From FACHB-1406 sp034189065 (GTDB taxonomy: Bacteria; Cyanobacteriota; Cyanobacteriia; Cyanobacteriales; Spirulinaceae): DNA of 37,541 nucleotides. Shown here one piece after another: positions 17,452 to 24,891 of the stretch. The notes under the pieces were generated by a model. The model was not told the DNA's origin, ran no database searches, and saw nothing but the letters and a program-made list of their open reading frames with translations. Location: assembly GCA_034189065.1 (NCBI GenBank), contig JAXHVQ010000051.1, forward strand, positions 1-37,541. Direction: 5' to 3'. A program made the translations under genes and the position numbers. Position 1 is the first letter of the stretch. Each line of letters begins with the position of its first letter.

Positions 17452-17825
17452 ACAATTCTTCTTGCCTTATCTAGGTTTCCCAATTTTGAGTTTCGTATTA
17501 CGTTTTGCTAGCCCTTCACTCTTTTCCAACAACACCCTAGAACGTTTTTGGGGTAGATGTTCTATCCCCAACTGAGAGGGAGAACGGCGCATTTTTTGTT
17601 TTTGGTGGCGCGCGATCGCTCTTCTCTCTCGACCGTTTCTACTCTACAAGCTCTAATACTCGTTCATCAACCGCAAAATAACTGAGATTTTTCTGTATTT
17701 AAAACGATGAATTGAGGGATTTTGCTGTTTTTACGACAATTCTCGAGTTGTTTCGGCAATTTCCTCATTCCAGTTCAACGCGATACTCGAGACCAATGCC
17801 TAATTTCCCAATGCCCAATCCCCAA

Positions 17826-18707
17826 TTACGTCGAACAAGCGACTCGGAAGCCAATATCGTATAAACTCCCATCGCGATCGAAGCGAGAGCGGTACGCCGA
17901 GCGGCACAGCTTCGGTGCCGCATTCCACGAACCGCCGCGCACGATATATTTTTCGCCACTTCCCCGCGCTGTCCAAACCGTTCCATCATCGGGCGCGCCG
18001 TCATAACGAGAATGCCAAGGATCGGCACACCACTCTCGAACTAATCCGTGGATATCGTACAACCCAAAGGGATTAGCGACTTGAAAATAACCGACACTCG
18101 TCGTTTCGCGGCGATCTTCGCCCAGAGGACCTTCGCCGTAGGCACCCGAGGCGCAAATGCGGCCGTCGTATTCCCAGTTTGTACCAGAATAATTGGCGAG
18201 ATCGGTGGTAATAGTTTCGCCGAAGTGGAAGGGCGTTGTTGTTCCACCTCGGGCGCAGTATTCCCATTCCGCTTCGCTGGGCAGTCGATATTCTCGTCCG
18301 CTACGTCGGGATAAGCGCGCGCAAAATTCCACCGCCTCATACCAGGATATCTGTTCGACGGGGCGATCGCGGCCGATAAAACACGAGGGTAGGGGTTGAA
18401 GTTCGATCTCGACTTTCTCAAATGCCGCCACCGTTTGCCACTGTGCTTGGGTAATGGGGAATTTGCTGATAAAGAAGTTGGGTAGGGAGACGGAGTGTGG
18501 GGGACTTTGGGTTGCGTGCCATCCCAGTTCGCTTTCGTCTGCCCCCATGATAAAGGTTCCGGCGGGGAGCGCCACCATTTCTAAAGCTGTAGCGGGACTG
18601 AGTTGTTCGACGCGATAGCACGCCTGTCCTGGATGGCGTTTGACTTCTTGACCGTTACCATTGACAAAAGCCACCTCAAATTCAAAAGTTGGTAAATCTA
18701 GTCCCAT
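17826..18707 (-). CDS. SUMF1/FGE-sulfatase domain protein
   Basis: This encodes 293 residues. After an N-terminal strand-rich segment the formylglycine-generating-enzyme fold runs from about residue 45 to the end. It shows ALPAGTFIMGADESE, HSVSLPNFFISKFPITQAQW, ISWYEAVEFCARLS, YRLPSEAEWEYCARGG, GLYDIHGLVREWCAD and RGGSWNAAPKLCRSAYRS. In true formylglycine-generating enzymes a cysteine pair in this last region is catalytic. Here only one cysteine (Cys268) lies there, and alignment by the YR and GFR anchors puts alanine where the second cysteine should be. So it is probably not a sulfatase activator. Such domains often serve as C-type-lectin-like or ligand-binding scaffolds in cyanobacteria. 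It stands alone as a gene. Confidence 0.88.
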   Translation of the reverse strand: MGLDLPTFEFEVAFVNGNGQEVKRHPGQACYRVEQLSPATALEMVALPAGTFIMGADESELGWHATQSPPHSVSLPNFFISKFPITQAQWQTVAAFEKVEIELQPLPSCFIGRDRPVEQISWYEAVEFCARLSRRSGREYRLPSEAEWEYCARGGTTTPFHFGETITTDLANYSGTNWEYDGRICASGAYGEGPLGEDRRETTSVGYFQVANPFGLYDIHGLVREWCADPWHSRYDGAPDDGTVWTARGSGEKYIVRGGSWNAAPKLCRSAYRSRFDRDGSLYDIGFRVACST

Positions 18708-18869
18708 GCCAAAACTAACCTCGCTGTGGATAATGATATGGTGACACGCAGTAGGGGAAACGCGATCGCTTCAGTTCAGTTTGAGTTTGAAGCGGGTGCT
18801 AAGGGGCTAACGATGCTCTTTTTGGTTAAACTTAGAATAGTACCCCGACGAAGATAGAAATTCGAGACC

Positions 18870-19148
18870 ATGACGATCGACGCAATTAACTCAATTCTTT
18901 TCCCTCCATTTTTATTTTTGCTCTTTTTTAGCATCGCGAGCGCTTTTTTGGCTCAAGGGAACGCAGATGAGACGAAAACGACAAAAATGGTTCGCCCCGC
19001 GATCGCATCTTCTCCCCAACCCCGTCCGTCACAAAGTTCTCCCGGAAACAGTCGCCCCCAATGGATGCGGTTGCGCGAGGTTCTCGATGAAGAGGAGTCA
19101 GAACAAGGCACGGGAAGCGATGAACCTAATATTCCACAAACAGTTTAA
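18870..19148 (+). CDS. Small membrane-anchored protein
   Basis: This encodes 92 residues. The N-terminal helix (SILFPPFLFLLFFSIASAFL) is a membrane anchor or signal segment. The rest is a proline/serine-rich linker and an acidic tail (REVLDEEESEQGTGSDE). I see no cleavage motif that is convincing, nor a known family. The gene is divergent from the SUMF1 gene, 162 bp away. The 190 bp after it, up to btaB, contain nothing I can assign. Low sequence complexity leaves some doubt, but the hydrophobic start and the frame length support a real gene. Confidence 0.5.
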   Translation: MTIDAINSILFPPFLFLLFFSIASAFLAQGNADETKTTKMVRPAIASSPQPRPSQSSPGNSRPQWMRLREVLDEEESEQGTGSDEPNIPQTV

Positions 19149-19339
19149 GCGATTCGGCATTCAAATGACTGACTTCAATTTTCCCAAGGAACCCCCACAA
19201 TAGGAGCTACCCGTTTAAAATGTTTCTCAGCTTAGTCAGGAGGAGCAATTTAGTTTTGAGGTTTGGGAGAAACTCAAGTCGTTATTCTTGATTCTTTGTT
19301 CTTGGGATAGAGCCTTCGGGGATTTTATAATATCAAGCT

Positions 19340-20086
19340 TTAAGACTTTTGGGAGCCAATAAATCTGTAGTAAGGAACTTTAAAACTGGGTACGAAAGGT
19401 AAACTCCCCATCTGTTCTGTCAAAGAAAGCATCTCAAAATTATGGTGTAAGTAGGGTAAATGCTCGCCAGACAGGAAAACATTATCGGTCGCAAACCAAA
19501 TTGGCCAAAAGTAACGAGTAAAAAAGGAATGGTGTTGCCAACCTTCGGAGGGATATTTGCGGGATATATAAAAATCGACAACCCCAATTTTTCCCCCTGG
19601 TTTCAAGATACGTTTTGCTTGTTCAATAGCCTTAAACCAGTCAGGTATCATAGTTAAGGAATAGGAAAAAGTGACGACATCAACTCGTTTTTCTTCTGGG
19701 ACAAATTCTGTAACGTCTGCTTCAACAGTTACTACATTTGTCCAGTCATGGTCGAGAATCCGTTCTTTGGCGATTTGTAGCAGAGAACTCGATAAATCTA
19801 CAATATAGATTTTTTCAAACCGAGAAATGTCATTGGCAATTGATTCAAAATTAGCACCCGTACCGCCCCCAAAGTCAACCCATATTCCTTTATCGATTTC
19901 TGTATCTGCTAGAGAATGATAGAGTTCTTCTCTTCCTTTTAGTAACCGCCGACGAAACCGGTCGTAGTCTGTTGACTGAGATTCGTAGAAGCTTTTTAGT
20001 CGTTCTTTATGGGTATTGCCTTGTATGGGTTTAGCCAGATGGTAAAGGGTTTTGATATCAGCAATGAAATTTGATAAAACGCTCAT
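19340..20086 (-). CDS. btaB: BtaB-type betaine lipid N-methyltransferase
   Basis: BtaB adds three methyl groups from SAM to the amino group of diacylglyceryl-homoserine, giving the betaine lipid DGTS at the cytoplasmic membrane. This protein (248 residues from the ATG at 20086; a TTG at 20104 is possible) has the family's entry segment FYESQSTDYDRFRRRLLKGR. SAM motif I is WVDFGGGTGANFESIA, then the acidic strand end IYIVDLSSSLL. After that come DVVTFSYSLTMIPDW and ILKPGGKIGVVDFYIS. The C-terminal region is aromatic and basic, consistent with membrane-surface work. It starts 29 bp after btaA on the same strand. The BtaA partner makes the assignment much stronger than sequence alone would. Confidence 0.85.
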   Translation of the reverse strand: MSVLSNFIADIKTLYHLAKPIQGNTHKERLKSFYESQSTDYDRFRRRLLKGREELYHSLADTEIDKGIWVDFGGGTGANFESIANDISRFEKIYIVDLSSSLLQIAKERILDHDWTNVVTVEADVTEFVPEEKRVDVVTFSYSLTMIPDWFKAIEQAKRILKPGGKIGVVDFYISRKYPSEGWQHHSFFTRYFWPIWFATDNVFLSGEHLPYLHHNFEMLSLTEQMGSLPFVPSFKVPYYRFIGSQKS

Positions 20087-20115
20087 TATTGCTATAGGAC
20101 TCAAGGAAATTTATT

Positions 20116-21324
20116 TTAATCTATAACCAAATTGGCAATGTAAAAACTACCATAGGTTTGGATACGGTCGTTTGAGTGTAATTGGTTAGCCAATTCGTCA
20201 TTATAAACTAATAGCTCTTTTAAAGTCCTATCTCCCCCAGAAAATACTTTCAAATTGTCAAGATATTCTACTTTAAATGCGCCGCTCCGAAACAAAATTC
20301 GAGATGATTTTTCCGTTTGGGCTACAATAGCTTGCCATTCTTTTTGCAATTCTTCCTGGGAGGATTGACTAAGCCAGTCCATATGATCTAAGAGTACAAA
20401 GCGAGAAATTGGAGTTTGACAGGTTTTGAGAAAGTTGGTAATTGTATTGGTTTCTACGGAAATTCGCTCCACTAAACCTGATTTCAATAGCTCAAAATTT
20501 TCGAGCTTTAAGTATTCTGGACAACAATTGTGGGAATATTCTCCATTTAGAAATACTCGCCAAAAATAGTTATCTTTAAGGGGAATCTTACCGAATACAT
20601 TCTCGCAGCGTTCCTTAACAAATCCAGCAATATTACCCTTTAAATAGCGTTCCATCTGTTGACGCTGCTGTCGGGGAACTCCTAACATCCACAGAGCTAA
20701 ATCGCTATTAATGAAAGGATTAAGATAGTCTTTCCAAAATACGGGATAAATTTCTCGATGATAAATTTCTTGCTGCTCTTCTAAACTTTGAGCATCCAGA
20801 ATTGCATTGAAGCTAGGACGAATTTTCAGAACGAGATCGATATAATATTTAATCAGTAAAGCGAAGTTGCCTGTGGTTCCTCGGAAATAAAAGGAACGGC
20901 GACCGTCAAAAAATTTGGCTCCGTGGGTATCCCAATATTTTCGAGAGGGCAAAGATAAATGAGAGCGCAGTTTTTGGGTATAAATCTTCTGGTAATTTTT
21001 CAATCTACCTTGACCGAATAACTGAAAGAACTGCTCAAAATCTAGTTCTCGAATTCCTGCAATTTTCAGTTCAAGCAGTGCATTTTGTTTGGGATTCACA
21101 TCAACTGCGTAAACTTTTTTCGGTGCATCAAGGCAATAATCTAAAGCGTTACATCCTGCGGAAGTAATTACTAATACCGTATCATCACCTTGTAAATTTA
21201 AGGCAATGCGGTCTAGCCGAGGATCTTCCCAGCAGGTAACATAAACAAGATTATTACTATGTACCCGGGCAAACCCGAAATCTAGAAAGCGATGTTTTAA
21301 AGATTGGAGTAGATTTATGAGCAT
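20116..21324 (-). CDS. btaA: BtaA 3-amino-3-carboxypropyl transferase (DUF3419)
   Basis: BtaA moves the 3-amino-3-carboxypropyl group of SAM onto diacylglycerol, forming diacylglyceryl-homoserine, the first committed step to DGTS. The 402 residues match the usual length. Diagnostic stretches are LVYVTCWEDPRLDRIAL near residue 27, the SAM loop VLVITSAGCNALDYCLDAP, and the acidic strand end VYAVDVNPKQNALLELKI. Later come KFFDGRRSFYFRGTTGNFAL and RFVLLDHMDWLSQ. The gene overlaps the upstream hydrolase gene by 10 bp and precedes btaB by 29 bp, so all three are probably cotranscribed. The enzyme family is best known from alphaproteobacteria and from the fused Bta1 of fungi and algae. A cyanobacterial host is unusual. 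Confidence 0.92.
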   Translation of the reverse strand: MLINLLQSLKHRFLDFGFARVHSNNLVYVTCWEDPRLDRIALNLQGDDTVLVITSAGCNALDYCLDAPKKVYAVDVNPKQNALLELKIAGIRELDFEQFFQLFGQGRLKNYQKIYTQKLRSHLSLPSRKYWDTHGAKFFDGRRSFYFRGTTGNFALLIKYYIDLVLKIRPSFNAILDAQSLEEQQEIYHREIYPVFWKDYLNPFINSDLALWMLGVPRQQRQQMERYLKGNIAGFVKERCENVFGKIPLKDNYFWRVFLNGEYSHNCCPEYLKLENFELLKSGLVERISVETNTITNFLKTCQTPISRFVLLDHMDWLSQSSQEELQKEWQAIVAQTEKSSRILFRSGAFKVEYLDNLKVFSGGDRTLKELLVYNDELANQLHSNDRIQTYGSFYIANLVID

Positions 21325-21908
21325 TCTAGTAAAACTGGAGAATCAAAACACGGCAAAACGCTAACTTCGTGGGGTGTTTGTTGGCACGCTAAAATAGACT
21401 TATCGATCGCGCCTGCAATTTGTAAAGCTTGAGTTACTAATTCGGAACAAAACATTCTGTTAATACTTTGGCGCTCGGAATGGACAAAATATTGATTAAT
21501 TTTCAACCACGATCCAATCGCCTTCCCGCAACTATAAGAAACTTGATGCTCGTAAAGATTCCATAGCCATTTTTGCATCCGACCAGTTGCTTCTGAACTC
21601 AAGGGTTCTTTTAAAGGAATGCACCATGCTTTTCCGCAGCTTTGATAAGCACTCAGCCAATTTTCGAGATTGTGAATTTGGACTCCCGGTTGGCATTTTC
21701 GGTTTTTAAAGTCAGGTAAACTGGTGTAAGTCGTAGACTCAATAATAATTGCCTTGTCATCTTCATTCATTTCTGGATAGACATCTAGGACGATTGCTAA
21801 ATGGCTATAATTGCTTTTAGTTAACCATTTAACTAGGACAGCGTCAAGCTTATTGCCCGAAAAAACAATCAAATCCCCTCGTTTAAATGGATAGAGCGAA
21901 TACAACAT
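21315..21908 (-). CDS. Permuted papain-fold hydrolase (YiiX/LRAT-like)
   Basis: This encodes 197 residues from the ATG at 21908, where the domain begins; an ATG at 21992 would add 28 residues that include a HIP1-encoded AIAV and look non-native. The circularly permuted NlpC/P60 order is clear. Histidine comes first (KSNYSHLAIVLDVYPE) after the entry strand FKRGDLIVFSGNKLD. The nucleophile cysteine comes late, in MFCSELVTQALQ. Related folds include YiiX-type peptidases and the LRAT/HRASLS group, which transfer acyl chains from phospholipids through a cysteine thioester. The 10-bp overlap with btaA suggests a role in lipid supply or remodelling. A peptidase role cannot be excluded. Confidence 0.75.
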   Translation of the reverse strand: MLYSLYPFKRGDLIVFSGNKLDAVLVKWLTKSNYSHLAIVLDVYPEMNEDDKAIIIESTTYTSLPDFKNRKCQPGVQIHNLENWLSAYQSCGKAWCIPLKEPLSSEATGRMQKWLWNLYEHQVSYSCGKAIGSWLKINQYFVHSERQSINRMFCSELVTQALQIAGAIDKSILACQQTPHEVSVLPCFDSPVLLECS

Positions 21909-22072
21909 TGGATTGCATATTCTAACATTTATCCAAAGAATTATAACATAATTTGGTTTACGGACAGCGATCGCCTTTCTCAAAGGTGACATTTCTGGTA
22001 GTGAGCTTAACCCTGCAGTTGGGCAACAACTTCGGAATAGTAAGGAGATCGGCTACAATAAGTTGAACTTAA

Positions 22073-23080
22073 TCAACACTTCTTACTATCGTAAACAATC
22101 GGATTATAGGGACTAGAAATAGGTTCCGAAGGCTGTATACCCGGCATAAATTTCTGCCAATCACCAGAAATAAGCGTTGGAGAGCTAATAACACTCGCTC
22201 CATTTTCAAAATAACTGATGCCAAAGGCTATCCGCTGCTGGGTAGTACAGTTAGCGCCTGCTCCATGAACATTTAAACAATGCTGAAAACTAATTTCTCC
22301 AAGCTGGAATGGTTCGCGGTCAATTGTAATACCACGACCTTGAAGCATTTCTCCAATGGCGCGATCTTGACCTTGAGAAAACTTATCGAAAGGTATTTCC
22401 TCAACTCGCTTATAAGTACTCATTCCCTTAGCTAATTCTAGCGAACCCATTTCCTTGGGAGTCGGCTGTAAAGGAATCCACATCGTGCCAACATTACTGC
22501 TAGCAATTGGGTAATGATGACCATCATAATGCCAAGGGGTACGACCGCCTCCAGGCTCTTTGCATAAAAAGTCATCGTGATATATCCGAACGCTCGATAC
22601 TTGTAATAGCTCTGCAGCCAACTTACCTAACCGTTGGCTTAGGACAAACTCCTTAGCAATATCACTTTCAAGCCACATCATTTCTTTGCTACTGAATTGT
22701 CGATTTGGATCGAATGTATAGTGCTGTTCAAATAGCTGTTTCAACTCCTGTCGTAACAGACATAGACCTCCGGGGTTGAGGAATTTTTTGATTCTGAGAT
22801 AACTTTCCGTTTGAAATGTTTGAATTTCATGCTCTGAAATAGAATAAGGTTCGGCTAGTTCTTTTTGCAGTTCCTCAATGGAAATAACTTTCGGAGCAAT
22901 TTGTTCTGGTCGGTCAATTAATTTTTCTCGGTTGACAGGTTCTTGGCTATTGTCTGCCAACGAAATATACCAATTCCACCATTGTTCATTGGTGCCAGTC
23001 CAAGCTTCATTGATGCTATTACTTTTAGAATTTGCCGAAGGAAGGTTAGAGTTGGAGCGAAAGTTACTAGAAGATTTCAT
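22073..23080 (-). CDS. PhyH-family Fe(II)/2-oxoglutarate dioxygenase
   Basis: This encodes 335 residues. The first 60 are low-complexity (Ser/Asn) and then WWNWYISLAD. The double-stranded beta-helix core runs from about 95 to 295. It carries the iron triad His184-x-Asp186 (TPWHYDGHHYP) and His272 (NVHGAGAN), with Arg283 (TQQRIAFGISYF) placed to hold 2-oxoglutarate. All key residues are present. PhyH relatives hydroxylate phytanoyl-CoA, ectoine (EctD) and other small molecules. Upstream of the hydrolase and btaAB, on the same strand, it may hydroxylate the betaine headgroup or an acyl chain; that is inference. The 164-bp gap to the hydrolase start means it could also be a separate transcript. 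No strong ribosome-binding site precedes the ATG. Confidence 0.85.
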   Translation of the reverse strand: MKSSSNFRSNSNLPSANSKSNSINEAWTGTNEQWWNWYISLADNSQEPVNREKLIDRPEQIAPKVISIEELQKELAEPYSISEHEIQTFQTESYLRIKKFLNPGGLCLLRQELKQLFEQHYTFDPNRQFSSKEMMWLESDIAKEFVLSQRLGKLAAELLQVSSVRIYHDDFLCKEPGGGRTPWHYDGHHYPIASSNVGTMWIPLQPTPKEMGSLELAKGMSTYKRVEEIPFDKFSQGQDRAIGEMLQGRGITIDREPFQLGEISFQHCLNVHGAGANCTTQQRIAFGISYFENGASVISSPTLISGDWQKFMPGIQPSEPISSPYNPIVYDSKKC

Positions 23081-23166
23081 GATTTTTTTGAACGGGGTGA
23101 GGAGTATGGGTGTTCATACAAGCTATGATACCATCGATCGGTTTCACCATCTATGATATTAAATCC

Positions 23167-23178
23167 GTTCAATTGAAC
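23167..23178. promoter_or_regulatory. 12-bp perfect palindrome upstream of the PhyH gene
   Basis: GTTCAATTGAAC lies 87 bp upstream of the dioxygenase start. A TATCAT that could serve as a -10 box lies between it and the gene. The palindrome could bind a dimeric regulator. No tandem Pho-box octamers (CTTAACCT type) are visible here. Confidence 0.35.
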
Positions 23179-23283
23179 ATTGATACGACCTTGCAAAAAT
23201 AAGAAATTCAACGATTTTTACACTTTTGTGTCCAACTGGATTTTATAAGAAACCGAAGAAATAGTCGAAAATAAAAATGGACG

Positions 23284-23334
23284 GCGGCGCGATCGCGTCA
23301 CTCTCGCCATAGAGTTCAATCGCGATCGCGCCGC
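23284..23334 (-). terminator. 14-bp inverted repeat with T-rich tail
   Basis: GCGGCGCGATCGCG (23284-23297) and its exact complement (23321-23334) can form a 14-bp stem with a 23-base loop. On the minus strand it follows the cysQ gene and is followed by a T-rich stretch (ATTTTTATTTT), so it may end the cysQ transcript before the PhyH gene. Both arms contain HIP1, so it may instead be a chance pairing of two HIP1 sites. Confidence 0.45.
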
Positions 23335-23477
23335 GTGCTGCTCAACCCCTTCCATCTTTCCCGTTCCATTTCTTCAGCCCAATGGATTGAGATTGCCCCA
23401 AGAGCGACGATTTGGGAAGATCGCCGCTAGGAGAATAAGGAGTGCTGAAATCTAGGGAATTTCAACGATCGATCTAC

Positions 23478-24374
23478 TTAACCTGCCGTTCCTTCTGCGT
23501 CAATTGCGGTTAAAAGTTCCGTCGCCAGGGTATACAATTCTCGATGACAGCGACCGTTACTCGCCATCAAACCGCCCCATTGCGAAGGATCGCCGCTATT
23601 GTAAATCAACTCTTCTCCTTCAAAACTGGTGAATTTTCCCCCCGCTTCGGTTAAAATTAATTCGGGAGCGGCAAAATCCCAATCTTTAGGAGCAGATTTC
23701 CCGGAAAGGGAGATATAAACATCGCAGGAACCGTCAACAATCGTCGAAATTTTGCCACCGACGCTGCCCATATAATGCCGCTCTTTAAAGGGCATCCGTT
23801 CCAACATAGTATTCAAGCGTTTGTCGCGGTGAGAACGACTGGCAATCATCGATAAATCTTCAATGCGACTGCGATCGGAAACAGAAATGCGCTTGCTCGT
23901 TCCGTCGCGGGTTTCTAAATAAGTTCCCTGACCTTTAATTGCAAAATACAACTTTTCCGCCTCGGGAATTGTCACAACCGCCAACATCGGTCGCCCTTTG
24001 TAAGCCAGAGCAATATGGAGAGCATATTCTCCTGTTTTGTCAATAAAATCGCGCGTTCCATCGAGGGGGTCGATAACCCAAACCCAATCCTTCTCAATTG
24101 CGCCATCTTGCACTGTTTCTTCGCTCTCGTAGCCGAATTCTTCCTCTCCCAAGGCACTTTTGAGGTTTTCGAGAATGTAGCGATTGGCGGCGAGATCGGC
24201 AGAAGTAACCGGACCATCTTTTTTATCCTTAATTTCCAGGGAATCCTCGCTCATTTCTCCTCGGTAGTAGGAACGAAGGATATCCGTCGCGCCCCAACCG
24301 ATTTTACGCGCGATCGCGCCAATTTCTACCAGAGCTTCAGATTGATTTTCGTTCAAAGATTTCATGGGCTGCAT
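23478..24374 (-). CDS. cysQ: 3'(2'),5'-bisphosphate nucleotidase (CysQ-like)
   Basis: This is a member of the inositol-monophosphatase superfamily, 298 residues. The metal-binding motif WVIDPLDGTRDFIDKTG (Asp102, Asp105 and neighbours) and the second motif KDWDFAAPELILTEAGG are complete. The upstream Glu of the site lies in EFGYESEE. CysQ removes the 3'-phosphate of PAP and PAPS, recycling the by-product of sulfate activation in the cytoplasm. Other members hydrolyse inositol or histidinol phosphate. The extra length and the motif context favour CysQ. The nearest ATG could also be the fourth codon (MKSLNEN). No neighbour here belongs to sulfur metabolism. Confidence 0.85.
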   Translation of the reverse strand: MQPMKSLNENQSEALVEIGAIARKIGWGATDILRSYYRGEMSEDSLEIKDKKDGPVTSADLAANRYILENLKSALGEEEFGYESEETVQDGAIEKDWVWVIDPLDGTRDFIDKTGEYALHIALAYKGRPMLAVVTIPEAEKLYFAIKGQGTYLETRDGTSKRISVSDRSRIEDLSMIASRSHRDKRLNTMLERMPFKERHYMGSVGGKISTIVDGSCDVYISLSGKSAPKDWDFAAPELILTEAGGKFTSFEGEELIYNSGDPSQWGGLMASNGRCHRELYTLATELLTAIDAEGTAG

Positions 24375-24489
24375 CGAATCAATATCCTCAAAGATAGCAT
24401 CAGGGCTGCCAAGAAGCTCGAACGAACGAACGAGTCTAGCTTGTTAGAACTTCCCCGGTTCTATTTTGCCCAGTTTATCTCCTCAAATG

Positions 24490-24822
24490 CTAGCGCGCGA
24501 AAAAAGCGCGTCTCCTTTGAGTTTTAGGACGAAATATCGACCGTCCAAAGTTGGAAAGCAACAGGAACAGTGCTAAAATTTGTTGCACTTGTTGGAGTTG
24601 GAGTTGAGTGTGGCGATAGCGTTGCCGAAGAACTCGCGTTCCCTGCTGTCGGGTGAGGACGAACTGAGGCGCGCGACTGAGAACGGCGTGGGTATTGCGT
24701 TCTGCGACGACAAGCATTTCGGAAACTGTGGCGATCGCGCCGCGCAGTTTCCAAAGTTTCCAGGCGAGGTAAAAGTTGAACGCCGCCACGCAAATATTGA
24801 TGAGGATGACTCCTGTTGCCAT
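24490..24822 (-). CDS. Conserved small membrane protein
   Basis: This encodes 110 residues. A single N-terminal helix (GVILINICVAAFNFYLAWKLWKL) is followed by an amphipathic, arginine- and glutamine-rich region (RQRYRHTQLQLQQVQQILAL) that could form a coiled coil. The C-terminus is strongly basic (RPKTQRRRAFFAR). The pattern of a short N-terminal anchor with WKLWKLR matches a cyanobacterial conserved hypothetical family I have seen but cannot name. A G-rich ribosome-binding site lies just before the ATG. It is divergent from the ABC ATPase gene, 69 bp away. Confidence 0.65.
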   Translation of the reverse strand: MATGVILINICVAAFNFYLAWKLWKLRGAIATVSEMLVVAERNTHAVLSRAPQFVLTRQQGTRVLRQRYRHTQLQLQQVQQILALFLLLSNFGRSIFRPKTQRRRAFFAR

Positions 24823-24891
24823 TTCCCCCCTTCAAGGCGAACAACACTACAATACGATACGGAAGACACTACCAAACTAACACGCGATGGC

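Noticed and set aside
24580..24891. Long 5' extension of the ABC ATPase frame
   Set aside because: It overlaps the divergent membrane-protein gene and shows no domain; the ATPase fold begins right after the ATG at 24892.
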